From Saccopteryx bilineata (Eukaryota; Chordata; Mammalia; Chiroptera; Emballonuridae): a DNA stretch of 64,000 bases. Where the stretch lies: positions 202,274,276 through 202,338,275 of the forward strand of contig NC_089492.1 of assembly GCF_036850765.1 (NCBI RefSeq), written 5' to 3'. Of the stretch, positions 44,501 through 54,801 are shown piece by piece. The notes under the pieces were generated by a model. That model was not told where the DNA came from. It did not search any database and saw nothing but the letters and a program-made list of their open reading frames with translations. The stretch's first letter is position 1, and each line of letters begins with the position of its first letter. Made by a program: the position numbers and the translations under genes.

Positions 44501-45062
44501 AGACGTCATTGAATGAGTGAACTCCTTCTGCCAACAGTAGATAAACTACGAGATGGTTAGATGATTTCACTGAAGACAGCGTCAGAGTACAGAATGTGGG
44601 ATACCTTGTAGTACTTGCCCATTCCTTTGGAAAAAGAGTGTCACTCATGGATGGCTTGCTTTCTTCTCGGCATTGGGGTACTTCCTGGGTTCTCAGCTCC
44701 TGCAGGAATGGCAGGTGGTTGGTGTGAGTGACCTGATTCCTGGGAGTTTCCTCATCTGAAGGTGCTTACTGAGGAGCTACAGAAACATGCATTATCTGGG
44801 ATGATATATGGGGTGGGTAGTTGAAATAAAGACAAGCATATATGTATTATTTTATAGCTTAAAACCCTGGCCATAACACTTATTTCTGGAAGACAAAGTG
44901 TATTTCATCAGTATTTCTATTAGAGAAGTATAGTGATTGAAGAAAACTGGAAAGAAAGGATGTGAACTTTTGAGGCTGAATTGATTTGAGAGGGAAACAT
45001 GCCTAAATTTTTAAATTTAGGTTGTAGTTCTAGTCCAAGAAAAATATATTTCTTTTAAGAGG
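44500..45062. other. No gene recognised
   Basis: Unassigned DNA. Confidence 0.5.
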
Positions 45063-45064
45063 TT

Positions 45065-45770
45065 TGTATGGCCAGGGGCCGCCATTGTGGCCATTCACAT
45101 GCAGGTTCTCATTGAATTCAGGCAGACAGTAAGAAATGGTGGAGTCAGAGGATGGTGGGCCATTCTGTTTATTGGTGTCTCACCAAGACAGGCAAGCCAT
45201 AAGAGAAGACAAGGGAAAAGCAGAAAACTTGCTTTTCCCATGAAGGGCAAGGGATCAGGGAGGCCCCTGCAATGGTGATAGCAGGAACCGAGAGAGCGAG
45301 CCCCTGGTCTGTCCTCATTTTATAGTATAGAAATGAAAACCTTTTAATCCAATATACAAACAAGGAAGTCTCTGATACAAAGTCACTTATCTGAGGCATA
45401 ATGGGATTCCTCATGAGAGTGCACCACCCCACATCATGCAACAGTCAGTGGTGTGGGGAAAAGCTTAGTCTTAAAACTAAGCCTTAGGCTATAGGGACCC
45501 TGCCTGCTTACAGCCTGTCCCCCACACCCAATACAAACTATAAGCGAGCAAACATATACATCATATTTGCAAACTTATTTGACTCACAGAGGTCTCAAAC
45601 AGGTAGCACAAGAACTCAGTTTTGAGTAAGGTAGCACTACAAGGGAACTGCCTTTAAACCATTTTGAACAATGTGAGTCAGTGGTGTCACTGGTCAGCTG
45701 TAAACAGTGTAGAATATTGCAGCCATGCTAGGAATCATTTCAGGCTTCAGGACGTTTCTAAAACGTTGAC
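45065..45770 (-). mobile_element. Probable solo LTR of an endogenous retrovirus
   Basis: Read on the minus strand there is a TATA-like TATAAAATGAGG (45313-45324). Downstream of it is an AATAAA (TTTATT at about 45169 on plus), and then a short end that finishes next to TGTATGGCC on the plus strand. The region is more GC-rich than its flanks and has no coding capacity. The U3-R-U5 order fits an LTR, but the right border and the target duplication are not resolved, and no internal retroviral sequence adjoins it. Confidence 0.45.
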
Positions 45771-45779
45771 TCAAACATT

Positions 45780-46130
45780 AGTTCAAATTAATTCCTATAT
45801 ATTTGTCTTGGGAAGTGTGTATGGTTGTTTATGTGGAATCTAGTCAGCAGCTGAGACTGAAGTTTATAGATGATTTTATCAAAAACCTAGTTAACCTAGT
45901 CAATTTTACATATTTTTCTAACAGTTATAAGAGGATATATATACCAGATTCCATTTGGTGTACATAATGATGTTTTGTTTCAAATCCTAGAGATCCCAAT
46001 TGATTTAGCAATTCTTTGACACTTAGGGTTAGCAAGGCCATATTTTTCAGTTTAATTTTATAACCTTTAAATTGTTTTTCAATGTATGCTGTATTTTAAT
46101 AACACTTGAATATTTTTGGAGAATGTGAGA
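45780..46130. other. No gene recognised
   Basis: AT-rich unassigned DNA. Confidence 0.5.
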
Positions 46131-46139
46131 GCTTTAGAG

Positions 46140-46300
46140 GTGATCAAAATGCAGTCCCCTCACCCTATAGCTTAGCAGACAGGACTGCAAAAGGTTGGTG
46201 AAGGGATTTGCCTCAGGTGACTCAGTGAGGTGCTGAACTTCTAGGGCTTGAAGCAACTCCCAGTCCAGTGCTACTGAATAATGCTGTGCTCTCCATTCCT
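46140..46300 (-). repeat. MIR SINE fragment
   Basis: GGTGAAGGGATTTGCCTCAGGTGACTCAGTGAGG.. GAACTTCTAGGGCTTGAAGC.. TCCCAGTCCAGTGCT parallels antisense MIR (AAGTGACTTGCCCAAGGTCACACAGC.. CCAGTGCTC). Confidence 0.55.
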
Positions 46301-47229
46301 GTTCTCCTCTCTGCCTCTCACCCCTGCCTTCCACCCCTGTAGAGCTCAGACTGGAGGCCTGACTGCCTTCTTCAGCACTGAGTCCTCAGCAAGGGGCACA
46401 GAGCCAGTGCAATGTGGGTAAAAAACTAATAGTTGCTAAATATGATAGTGGCACTTTCCTTGCTATCAGTTGGGGGGTTAATAGTGTTCTTAATATTAAT
46501 GAGGGGCTGAATGCAGATCATGTACTATTGGCACATTCTTCTGGGGGAGTCCTGGGGCCTCAATGACTTATTTAAATGCAAGTGGAAGCTGCATTCCAGC
46601 CACAGGGACTGCCCTGCATACTCAGCATCGCTCCCTTTCATCTTAGGTTGTTATGTATACACTTCCAGCCGCTCTGCATTTTTAATGGAAATTTTACATT
46701 CCATTGCCTACATTGGTTTAGTAATCAAAGCCCTGTTGGGGAAAACAAAACAAACAAAAATAACAATGGTGACAAGTAAACATGGCTCTAGGAGTTAAGA
46801 AGGAATACAATAGAAAAGAGATAATTAAAAACAATTATTTTTCAATGCTTGGTTAGTAGTGGTTCCTGTAATTTCTCCTAAGAATTCTACAGGGTTAATG
46901 GGTTATTTTTTAACTTTATGGGGTCATATTATTCTCTTAGTTAGCATTGCGGAAAACCATGCAGACTTAACTTATGAGTACCTTAAAAGTGACACAGCCC
47001 TGTTCCATTTTCCTATCAGATAAAGTGGCATTGTAAATAATTACTTTAGAATAACAAAGTTAACAAAAGTGAGGTTTAATATTATATATTCAGAATGCTT
47101 AGGATTATCTGATTTTAAAAAATAGCCCACAAAGTACAATAAAGAGAAAAATTAAACCAGAATGCCAATAGTTTAAAACTGTGTGGTATGCTGAGAAATT
47201 GGTTCGATGGTTCAAAATTGATGAAAATT
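46301..47229. other. No gene recognised
   Basis: Unassigned DNA. The 95-codon frame at 46511-46798 has no recognisable motif. Confidence 0.5.
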
Positions 47230-47238
47230 GATGGGCAT

Positions 47239-47618
47239 TTTTTTTTTTTTTTTTTTTTTTTTTTTGGTATTTTTCCGAAGCTGGAAATGGGGAGGCAGAC
47301 TCCCGCATGCGCCCGACCGGGATCCACCCGGCACGCCCACCAGGGGATGATGCTCTGCCCATCCGGAGCGTCACTCTGTTGCGACCAGAGCCACTCTAGC
47401 GCCTGGGGCAGAGGCCAAGGAGCCATCCCCAGCACCCGGGCCATCTTTTGCTCCAGTGGAGCCTTGGCTGCGGGAGGGGAAGAGAGAGACAGAGAGGAAG
47501 GAGAGGGGGATGGGTGGAGAAGCAGATGGGCACTTCTCCTGTGTACCCTGGCCGGGAATCGAACCGGACTTCTGCACGCCAGGCCGATGCTCTACCACTG
47601 AGCCAACCGGCCAGTGCC
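47239..47618 (-). mobile_element. tRNA-Ala-derived SINE, family A (one-unit form)
   Basis: Long T tail at left (47240-47265), AGCTGGAAATGGGGAGGCAG, a single CACCAGGGGATGATGCTCTG unit, and the head CTGAGCCAACCGGCCAGTGC. The target repeat GATGGGCATT occurs at 47230-47239 and 47619-47628. Confidence 0.95.
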
Positions 47619-47739
47619 GATGGGCATTGTTTTGAAGAGCAGAAGTTTTAGAAAAAATGGAGACTTTTAAAAAATATATGCCTACACTTAAGGGTTTCCA
47701 AGGAACATATAACTTACCATAGGTATCTTAGTTTTTGAG

Positions 47740-48065
47740 TCACTTGTTTTTAGTAGATGTTATTTTTGAAAGCCTTTTTAGGTTCACAGCAAAACTGAGC
47801 GGGAAGTCTGTATTTCCTGTGTACCCGCTACAGGCACAGCCTCCTCATTATCACCAGCCCCTTCCCCTGCTGCGGGCACAGCCTCCTCACTATCACCAGC
47901 CCCCCCCCCCCCCCCCCCCGCTATGGGCACAGCCTCCTCACTATCACCAGCCCCCCCCCCCTGCAGGCACAGCCACACTATCTCCAGCCTCCCCCCCCAT
48001 GCCCGTGTTACCACTGATAAACCTGTGTTCACAATTTGTAGGTTCACAATATTGTTTTGAATTTT
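47740..48065 (-). repeat. Ancient L1 3' fragment carrying a minisatellite
   Basis: TTTTTAGGTTCACAGCAAAACTGAGCGGGAAG.. TGTACCCG, then the tandem array, then TTACCACTGATAAACCTGTG follows old L1 3' sequence (TTTAGGTTCACAGCAAAATTGAGC.. ACAACTGATGAACCTACATTG). The array replaces what is normally a single GCATAGCCTCCCCCATTATC segment. Confidence 0.65.
47826..48000. repeat. Minisatellite, about 45-bp unit, about 3.5 copies, with C homopolymers
   Basis: The core GGCACAGCCTCCTCACTATC plus ACCAGCCCC recurs at 47832, 47874 and 47926, with a degenerate fourth copy at 47964. Units are separated by C runs of up to about 19 (47900-47918) and by CTGC/CTATG. The proline-rich open frame here (47735-48079) is an artefact of the repeat. 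Confidence 0.9.
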
Positions 48066-48069
48066 TTTT

Positions 48070-48735
48070 CCTGTTCTAACTTAGAGAATAATTCAAAAGA
48101 CAAATCTGCAAACTGATGCTAACATTATTGGCAGAAGAATAACCTTGAGAATAAGAGATGATAGTCCACACCTAGTAGATGAACCCTAACCCTTCCTCAG
48201 GGAGTCAGGTCCTGTGCTGCTGGGCACAACAAACAGACCTGCAAGGACCCAGGTTCTGGTGAGTAGTGTCATCAGCTCATAGAAACTACTTGGACTCTTC
48301 TGGGAATGTTCTAAACATCTTGTTCATTATAATTAGAGACATCTTTTATAACTAGGTTCTCACTGAAGTTTGAGTAGTTGGAACTTTTTATTATTATATA
48401 ACAATGCTGATGAAAATATTTAAGTGGCTGGATTGATTTTTTCCACCATGCCTTTCTGGAATTTCTAGGAGTTTGGGTGTTTAAAGGATTTCAATTTTCA
48501 TTCATTTGGGCTTCTGTAAATTATGCTGATATACTCATGTAAAGAATATTTGACAGGTGCTAGCCAAGGGGAGAGAAACCTGAGTGTTCTTGAAAAGATA
48601 CTGAGACTACTGAAAAAGAAGGCAGTCCAGATATGCCTGTATATAAATATTGGCATATCTTTATTGGTATGTAATTTAAGAAATATCTTATTTAAATGGG
48701 TACAGATATGTGTCTACTACCACTTCTAGTGGCCA
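48070..48735. other. No gene recognised
   Basis: Unassigned DNA leading up to the retroviral LTR. Confidence 0.5.
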
Positions 48736-48736
48736 G

Positions 48737-49081
48737 TGTAAGGTGTTTTCTGCTGAGGAAGAAAGACGGGCTTAGCCACCAGGTGTGGACTAGCAAAGGC
48801 TTTATTTAGAGCGCATCCTGGGTGAAGTTCACTGGTCCGTGAGACAGGGGCCAGGGAAGTCGTGCAGCCTCCCCCACCCCGGGGGCGTTAATTTATAGTG
48901 TTGGTATGGTGGTGGTGGGTTGATATAACATGGCGAAATTTCATTGGCTGACAGACAGTTGTTCTTTTTCAATGTACTCCTGGGCCGTTTCTTTTGGCGG
49001 GCATGGGTGTGGGTGGTTCCAGCCAAAGTCCCCAGACCTGGTTCCTCACATGACCTTCCCCCATTGCCAACCGACCTCACA
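48737..49081 (-). repeat. ERV 3' LTR
   Basis: 345 bp, bounded on the plus strand by TGTAAGG at left and CCTCACA at right (short TG..CA inverted ends). On the minus strand it keeps a TATA-like TATAAATTAA (about 48889-48898) and an AATAAA signal (TTTATT at 48801-48806). Just outside it, at 49082-49095, lies a degenerate polypurine tract (minus-strand AAAAGGTTGGAA), the primer site for plus-strand synthesis. It keeps a segment of about 57 bp (TGGGCCGTTTCTTTTGGCGG.. , about 48981-49037) that the 5' LTR lacks. Confidence 0.9.
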
Positions 49082-49259
49082 TTCCAACCTTTTATATTAG
49101 ATAGGGGCGCCGCTATTCGTCTGGCTACTTCCTGCTGATTAGGGGCGTCGTGGGGAAGGGAGGTAGGAAGGTGGTAGTTCTGAGGGGAGTCGTGTATATG
49201 GGTGTAGGAACATCTGGTTGACCGTGACTCGAGAAACCTCGTGGATGTGGCCCTGTAAG

Positions 49260-49470
49260 AATTTAAGAAGAAAGAGGAGCAAATATGAGTAATATGCTGA
49301 TAATTAGAAGAGGACTTGGGATAGGGGCAGCCCAAGTGAGGATGAGTGGCTGCCACCAGGAGTTAAGCAGGTTATAGGAAGAGAGGTTCTTGCACAATCT
49401 CTTGCAGATGGTTGAGGACATTGATATTTTCCTCCACCAGGCCAGTCTCATTGATATAGTAACAGCATTG
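49260..49470 (-). pseudogene. Remnant of ERV env (transmembrane C-terminal part)
   Basis: Between the end of integrase and the 3' LTR only about 200 bp of env-like sequence remains. In the minus-strand frame at 49451-49263 a heptad-like segment is followed by a Trp-containing stretch and an Ile/Leu-rich run (LLIISILLIFAPL), as at the membrane end of a gammaretroviral TM. Surface subunit, fusion peptide and most of TM are absent. Assignment is by position and composition. Confidence 0.5.
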
Positions 49471-49639
49471 CTCCCTGCTTTAGCTCACTCTGGCGGCAGG
49501 TTTCTGGTGGGAGGGACAGGAGCAGCAGGAGGATCTGCAGGGCCCAACCTTTTGGTGAGCCGAAGACGGGTGGGCCCAGTGGTTCTGACTGCCAGTGGTC
49601 CTGCATGGGGGCAAGCTTGAGGCGAGAGAGACATGGTAC

Positions 49640-50745
49640 CAAGGTGTCTGCCCTAGGAGCTTGGCTGCCGTAGGAGAAGTCAATATTACCGTATGGGGTC
49701 CCATCCACCTGGGTTATAGGGAGCCGGGCTGGAGCTTCCTCAGAAGAACCCTGTCTCCTGGATGAAGGGGGACCACTGGGTGTGCGTCATCTGGACCCCC
49801 TATGGGAGGGAGGGCCCAGTCCACATGTTCCCTGAGAAGATGGCAGAGTAAGGTTAGAAAGGGGAGGTACGTGGCTAGAGGAGGGGGGTTGACAGGTAAG
49901 TTGTGATTGATTAGGAATGGTCTACCATAAACCAGCTCAAAGGGGCTGAGTCCAGTGGGGTGTCACGGGGTTGTTCTGATTCTGGTGAGTGCCAGGGGGA
50001 GGAGGTTTGGCCAGGAGAATCTGGTCTCGATGGAAAGTTTAGTTAGCTGACTCTTCAGGATGCCATGGGCCCTTTCCACCTTACCCAAGGATGGAGGGTG
50101 ATAGGGTATGTGGAGTCTCCAGGTGATGTTGAGAGAGGTGGCAACCTGCTGGACTATTTGGGCAGTGAAGGCCGGGCCGTTTTCTGATTGGATGGTAGTC
50201 GGCAGTCTAAACCATGGGATGATGTTTTCAACGAGAATGGAGGCAATGATGTCTGCCATTTTTTGAGAGGTGGAAAAGGCTTCTGTCCACCCTGAAAAGG
50301 TACCAACAAAAGTTAAGAGATAATGGGAGTTTTTTGTGAGGGGGCATATGAGTGAAGTCAATCTGCCAATCCTGGCCTGGCATGTGCCCCTCAGTTGATG
50401 AGTGGGGAAGCGGGGGTGGCGTCCCCCTTGTGTAGAGGCTTTGGAACAGACAGCACATGCTGCCTGTACCTTTTCGATAGTCTGCTGGAGGCCTGGGAGG
50501 AAAAAGAGTGGTTGCAAACTGATAGAGAGCTTTTGGTCCTATGTGTAAGGAACAGTGGATATCAAAAAGGAGAGTTTCAGCCTGTTCTTTCGGTAGGGCA
50601 ATTCTATCTCTGAGAAATATCCATCCCTGGTTGCATACGTCTCCACCTTTTCCGAGGAAGGCCTGTTCTTCCTCAGGAGTGTAGGAAGGTTTCAAGGAGG
50701 TGAAGAGAAACATGAGAGGAGTGGGGGAGGCTCCAGGGAGAGGTT
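49640..50745 (-). pseudogene. ERV integrase, broken
   Basis: Integrase inserts proviral DNA into the host chromosome. Pieces in two overlapping frames cover an HHCC zinc domain (a His pair near HCSLHIGPKALYQF and CAVCSKA) and the catalytic core. The first Asp is in GQDWQIDFTHM, and the last acidic residue in GKVERAHG. The central SDNGP-type motif reads SENGPAF here, so its Asp has become Glu. The C-terminal domain continues to about 49640 in fragments (WYHVSLA). Frame changes and stops separate the pieces, so no protein can be made. Confidence 0.88.
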
Positions 50746-51170
50746 TCAAGCTGTTGCATCGGCCCGAGCATTTCCTAAGGCCACTGGGTTCTGAGAGGTT
50801 TGTTGGACCCTACAGTGTACCACAGCCACCTCAGCGGGAAGCTGTAATGCCTGCAAAAGTTTAGAAATGAGGGTAGCATTGATTATGGGGGAGCCCTTGG
50901 TAGTGAGAAAGCCCCTTTCCTTCCAGAGGGCAGAGTGGCTGTGGGTGATAAGAAAAGCATATTTAGAGTCAGTATATATGGTTACTTGCTTCCCCTGGGT
51001 CCCAGTGAGTGCCCGCGTGAGGGCAATCAGCTCTGCCTTCTGGGAGGTGGTGCCCTCTGGCAGCTGTTGGGCTTCTAGGGTGGAGGAGGTGGTGACCACC
51101 ACATAGGCTGCCCATCATCATCCATCGGGTTCCTGTACAGAGCTCCCATCTACAAAGAATATTAGATCTG
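50746..51170 (-). pseudogene. ERV RNase H, broken
   Basis: RNase H degrades the RNA strand during reverse transcription. The frame at 51102-50746 carries the second and third catalytic motifs (SQKAELIALTRAL and IYTDSKYAF), and the ALGNARADATA end typical of gammaretroviral RNase H. The first catalytic Asp is in FFVDGSSVQEPDG at the end of the preceding frame, and a frame break lies between them. Confidence 0.88.
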
Positions 51171-52690
51171 GATCTTTTAAAGGAGAATCTGATAATCCAT
51201 CTCGGAGTCTGTTGAGGAAATCTATTAGCTCTGTACAAGAGTGGGTGGGTTCCAGAAGTGTCATTGGAGCTGGCAGTAGAGTGGCTGGGTTGAGTCGGGG
51301 AGAGGGCAAGAGAGTGACTGAAGGGTTTTCGATGAACAGGAGGTGAAATTCTTGTAGGTAGGGAGGACCTAACTGAGAAAGAGATTTGTATGAAAGGAGG
51401 TCGGTGAGCCTGTGGGAGGAGAAGACAGTGATGGGTTGGGAAAGGGTGAGCTTAGTAGCCTCCTTGGTGAGTTCTGCTGCCACAGCCAGTGCTCAGAGGC
51501 AGGGCTGCCAGCCTTCGATGGTGGTGTCCAATTGTTTAGAGAGGTATGCTATGGGAAGGTATGTAGGCCCCACAGGTTGAGTTAACACGCCAACAGCATT
51601 ACCGTGTTTTCATCAGTGAAAAGATGGAAGGGGCATCTGGGGTCAGGTAAAGTGAGAGGGGCAGAGGAGATGAGGGCATCTTGAAGGATAGAGAAAGCCC
51701 TTTTGACGGTGTTAGGGCATGTGAGAGGTCCATGGGAGTCTCTTTTGCAGCCTCGTAGAGGGGTTTGGCTAAGAGAGCAAAATTGGGAATCTAGTGTATA
51801 AAGAAGCTTATTAGACCGAGGAAAGAAAGAATTTGATTTGCGGTGGTAGGTGGCTGGAGACTGCAGAGGGTCTGAGTTCTATCTAGAGTGAGACATTGGG
51901 TGGTGGGGGTTAAGGCTATGCCCAGATGGACTACAGACTGAGAGTGAAGTTGAGCCTTAGTAGAGGAGACTCGATACCCCTTCATGGCAAGGAAGTTAAG
52001 AAGGGTGGCAGTGTGTTTCCTTGAGGTGGACAGGGAGGGGCTGCAGAGGAGAAGGTCATCTACATATTGTAAGAGAGTACTGTACTAGGTTCGAGATCAC
52101 ATGCAGCTAGATCCCGAGCCAGCGCCTGTCCAAACAGGTGTGGGCAGTTCCTGAACCCCTGGGGTAGGACAATCCACGTAAGCTGCTGGGCTGCATTAGT
52201 TGTCTGGATCAGTCCAAGTAAAGGCAAACAGAAAGTAAGAGCCAGGGTGTAGAGGAATGGTAAAGAAGGCATCCTTGAGGTGTAGGACAGTGAACTGAGT
52301 GGTGTCTGAGGGAATGTGTGACAGTAATGTGTAGGGATTAGGGACTACTGGGTGGAGGGGAACTACCGCCTGTTAATTAGGTGTAAGTCTTGTATGAGAT
52401 GATAAGCCCCTGAAGGTTTTCGAACAAGGAAGGATGGGGGTGTTGCAGGGAGAGTCTGTGGGGATGAGTAAGCTTCAATTTAAGAGGTGGATAATTATTG
52501 ATTTAAGGCCCTGGTGGTGACTTACTGAGATAGGGAATTGGGGTCTAGATGGGAATTGGGAGGGATTCTTTAAGTGGATGTGTACAGGTTGGTGGTGGGT
52601 AGCTATTACAAGGGTAGACGTGTCCCAAACTTGAGGGTTGACAACGTCTGGTGGAATAGGGGGTGTGATCGGGTTAGGGTGATCTTTGGT
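51171..52690 (-). pseudogene. ERV reverse transcriptase and connection domain, broken
   Basis: Landmarks in order: the N-terminal VWDTSTLVIATHHQPVHIHL segment, the LKDAFF box, LPQGF followed by PHLFGQALARDLA, and the YVDD box at 52066-52055 (minus). The box is intact as bases but out of frame with the preceding piece, which stops there. In the LKDAFF box the catalytic Asp codon normally found two residues before K is a His codon (52282-52280). A thumb/connection piece (SVVHLGIALTPTTQCLTLD.., QILSFLGLISFF) follows in further frames. It is dead by several independent lesions. Confidence 0.88.
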
Positions 52691-52693
52691 AGT

Positions 52694-53110
52694 GGGAGAG
52701 TCTTCAGTCAGGAGTGGTAGAAGTAAGTGGGAAGATGCTGTCAGTTGGATAGTGGCTCTGAGACTTTGTAGAATGTCCTGACCCAGAAAGGGTACAGGGC
52801 ATGAGGACATAACTAAGAATGAGTGCGAAAAGGGGAATCTGTCCAAACTACATGTCAGGGGTGGCGTGTGAAGGGGAAAAAAAGGGGTCTCATCCACTCC
52901 CATTACCAAGACCTGTGAGGGAACTAGAGGTCCAGACTGTGATGGCAAAACAGAGAAGGTAGCCCTCTGTCCACAAGAAATGAGATGGACTTACCTGCTA
53001 CCTGCAGCATTACCCTGAGCTCAGCAAGTGTGATGGGGGTCTCTGAGTCTGGGCTGCACCAATCATCCATGAGGTCAAGAAGTTTGAATGATGGGCCCGC
53101 CTGGCTGGCT
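52694..53110 (-). pseudogene. ERV protease, broken at the active site
   Basis: The frame contains SFLVD followed by R-G-L where aspartic proteases of this group have D-T/S-G-A. The downstream part (FSHSFLVMSSCPVPFLGQDIL) is in another frame. A one-base loss close to the active-site triplet explains both the altered residues and the frame change. The Asp codon itself is at about 52971-52969. Confidence 0.82.
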
Positions 53111-53159
53111 TGGCCTCCCATTTGGGTGGCTGTCTTCCACATGGAGGCACTGAAGAAGA

Positions 53160-53297
53160 GTCTGTTGCCCAAAGGGGGCAATCACTCTGCCAGAGACCAG
53201 GCCGCATGCAGTCAGGGCAGGGTTTAGTGAGCGGCCTCGGGCAGGGGCACTGTCAGGCCCAGTGACCCTCTTTGCTGCATTTAAAGCAAGTTCCTGG
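53160..53297 (-). pseudogene. ERV gag nucleocapsid, two zinc knuckles, damaged
   Basis: Just left of the inserted SINE the minus strand encodes a C-X2-C-X4-H-X4-C knuckle beginning CFKCSKEGHWA. An in-frame TGA lies inside the last spacer. A second knuckle, CPDCMRPGLWQSDC, follows, with Leu at the His position. Two-knuckle nucleocapsids occur in several class I and II elements. This one cannot fold as two zinc sites. Confidence 0.8.
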
Positions 53298-53641
53298 CTT
53301 GACCAGGCAGTGGCATAGTGGACAGAGCATCGGACTGGGATGCAGAGGATCCAGGTTTGAGACCCCGAGGTTGCCAGCTTGAGCACAGGCTCATCTGGTT
53401 TGAGCAAAGTTCACCAGCTTGGACCCAAGGTCGCTGGCTCAAGCTGCTGAAGGCCCACGGTCAAGGCACATATGAGAAAGCAATCAATGAACAACTAAGG
53501 TGTCGCAATGAAAAACTGATGATTGATGCTTCTCAACTCTCTCTGTTCTTGTCTGTCTGTCCCTATCTATCCCTCTCTCTGACTCTCTCTCTCTGTCTCT
53601 GTAAAAAAAAAATAAAATAAATAAAATAAATAAAATAAAAT
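53298..53641 (+). mobile_element. tRNA-derived SINE, family B, inserted in ERV gag
   Basis: Head CTTGACCAGGCAGTGGCATAG, complete body with AAAACTGATGATTGATGC, a TCTGTC-rich 3' part, and a long AAATAA-type tail (53602-53645). The target repeat GCAAGTTCCTGG (53286-53297) / ACAAGCTCCTGG (about 53645-53656) lies within the gag reading sequence, so this copy is younger than the provirus. Confidence 0.95.
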
Positions 53642-53656
53642 AAAACAAGCTCCTGG

Positions 53657-54465
53657 TGGGATTTCTCCTTGCAGCCTGGACTTGGGTCAGGCACCTCCTA
53701 TGCCTTGACCCTGTTGCTCTGCCGGCCTCAGGGCTTCCACAAGTGTCTGGTTTGGAGTGTTACCTTCTGCTGCATATGGGTCTGGCAGGCAGCCTCGGCC
53801 TTTTCCTCCTGACCATAAAAACTTTTAAATCTATGTTCATCAGGTCTCGGATTGGGGTTTGGGGCTGGGCCATGGGATCAGGAGCTCTGCAAACCCACAT
53901 GAGGGCCAGTGGCTGGCGGAGGGCAGTCTGACAGGGGAGGGGCTTAAGAACACAGTGGATAAGGGAAGGGCCCCTGGCCGGCAGGAGAGGGGGCTTTCTG
54001 GAGGGAAGAGACCCGAGCGGAAGAGGTCCACAGAGGGACCAGAGAGGGGTCCTGAGAGAGGGGTGCCCCCGGAGGTCAAGCAGGAGGGGGAGAGAGTTCC
54101 CCAAGGGGGTCGGCAAAGGAGGAAAGATCAGAAGTGGAGGGTTTAGCTGAGGTTTCTCTGGCCAAAAGGATCTGCGCCGTAGAGCAGGCAGCACAGAGAT
54201 TAGGACAGGAGTGCAAATGCTAGAAGCCCTGAATGTAAGGGATCTCTGACCATTTCCCAGTTCTCTAGCAATAGTTCTGTAAATTGGTGAGGATGTTAAA
54301 ATCGAAAGTCCCTTCAGGAGGGCACCTGGTCTGGTTATTCAGTGGGTTCTGTAGCCTGGCCACATTGGAGAAGAAGATCAGTTTCTTCTTCTTTAGGGAG
54401 GGAGAGATTTTGGATAAGGCACCCAGGGGTGTTTTTGAGCCAGGTTTAGATTCCTGTGCCCCCAT
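53657..54465 (-). pseudogene. ERV gag, matrix and proline-rich part, capsid largely deleted
   Basis: The matrix start (MGAQESKPGSKTPLG) is at about 54465, about 320 bases downstream of the PBS. Pieces continue through a Pro-rich p12-like stretch (54100-53880, other frames) and then jump to a charged segment (about 53830) that normally lies just before nucleocapsid. The capsid core with its major homology region is not found, and the space available is several hundred bases too short for it. Stops are numerous. Confidence 0.75.
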
Positions 54466-54781
54466 GGCCGCCTTCATCCTTAGAGTGATTAGAGATGAGA
54501 ATTGGCATCCTGCAACTCAATCTCTGGCCACCGGACAGTCAGGTAGAGTGCGAGTGTCCGGGACATCTCCACTGGCACACACGCACTTGGAATGGATAGG
54601 AGGTCCCTGATGCAGCTGCGATTATGGACAGGGAGTCTTGGAGGTGGAAAGAACTGAGGGGAGGCTGGAGGCAGGGGACTTATCGCATCATATGCTGAAG
54701 TGGGTGGGAGGTCAGAGGTCCTGTTCTTCCTCTGAAGGGAAGGGGAGAGGAGTGCCCCCCCCCCCGCGAGCTTCAAGCTCC

Positions 54782-54799
54782 TCCCGAGTTTCAGCACCA
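54782..54799 (-). other. ERV primer-binding site, tRNA-Phe type
   Basis: Plus strand TCCCGAGTTTCAGCACCA, two bases from the LTR edge at 54802. It equals the 3' end of mammalian tRNA-Phe (TCCCGGGTTTCGGCACCA) at 16 of 18 positions, and both differences are G-to-A changes on this strand, of which at least one falls at a former CpG. Reverse transcription would have been primed by tRNA-Phe. Confidence 0.85.
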
Positions 54800-54801
54800 A
54801 A

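Noticed and set aside
46511..46798. Possible exon frame of 95 codons
   Set aside because: No domain, two alternative plus-strand frames are open over the same DNA, and no splice-site pattern was convincing.
47826..48000. CRISPR-like repeat-spacer array
   Set aside because: The units are contiguous minisatellite copies separated by C homopolymers, in mammalian DNA. There are no unique spacers and no cas genes.
47735..48079. Proline/histidine-rich 114-codon protein
   Set aside because: Produced by the minisatellite and C runs. No conservation or start context.
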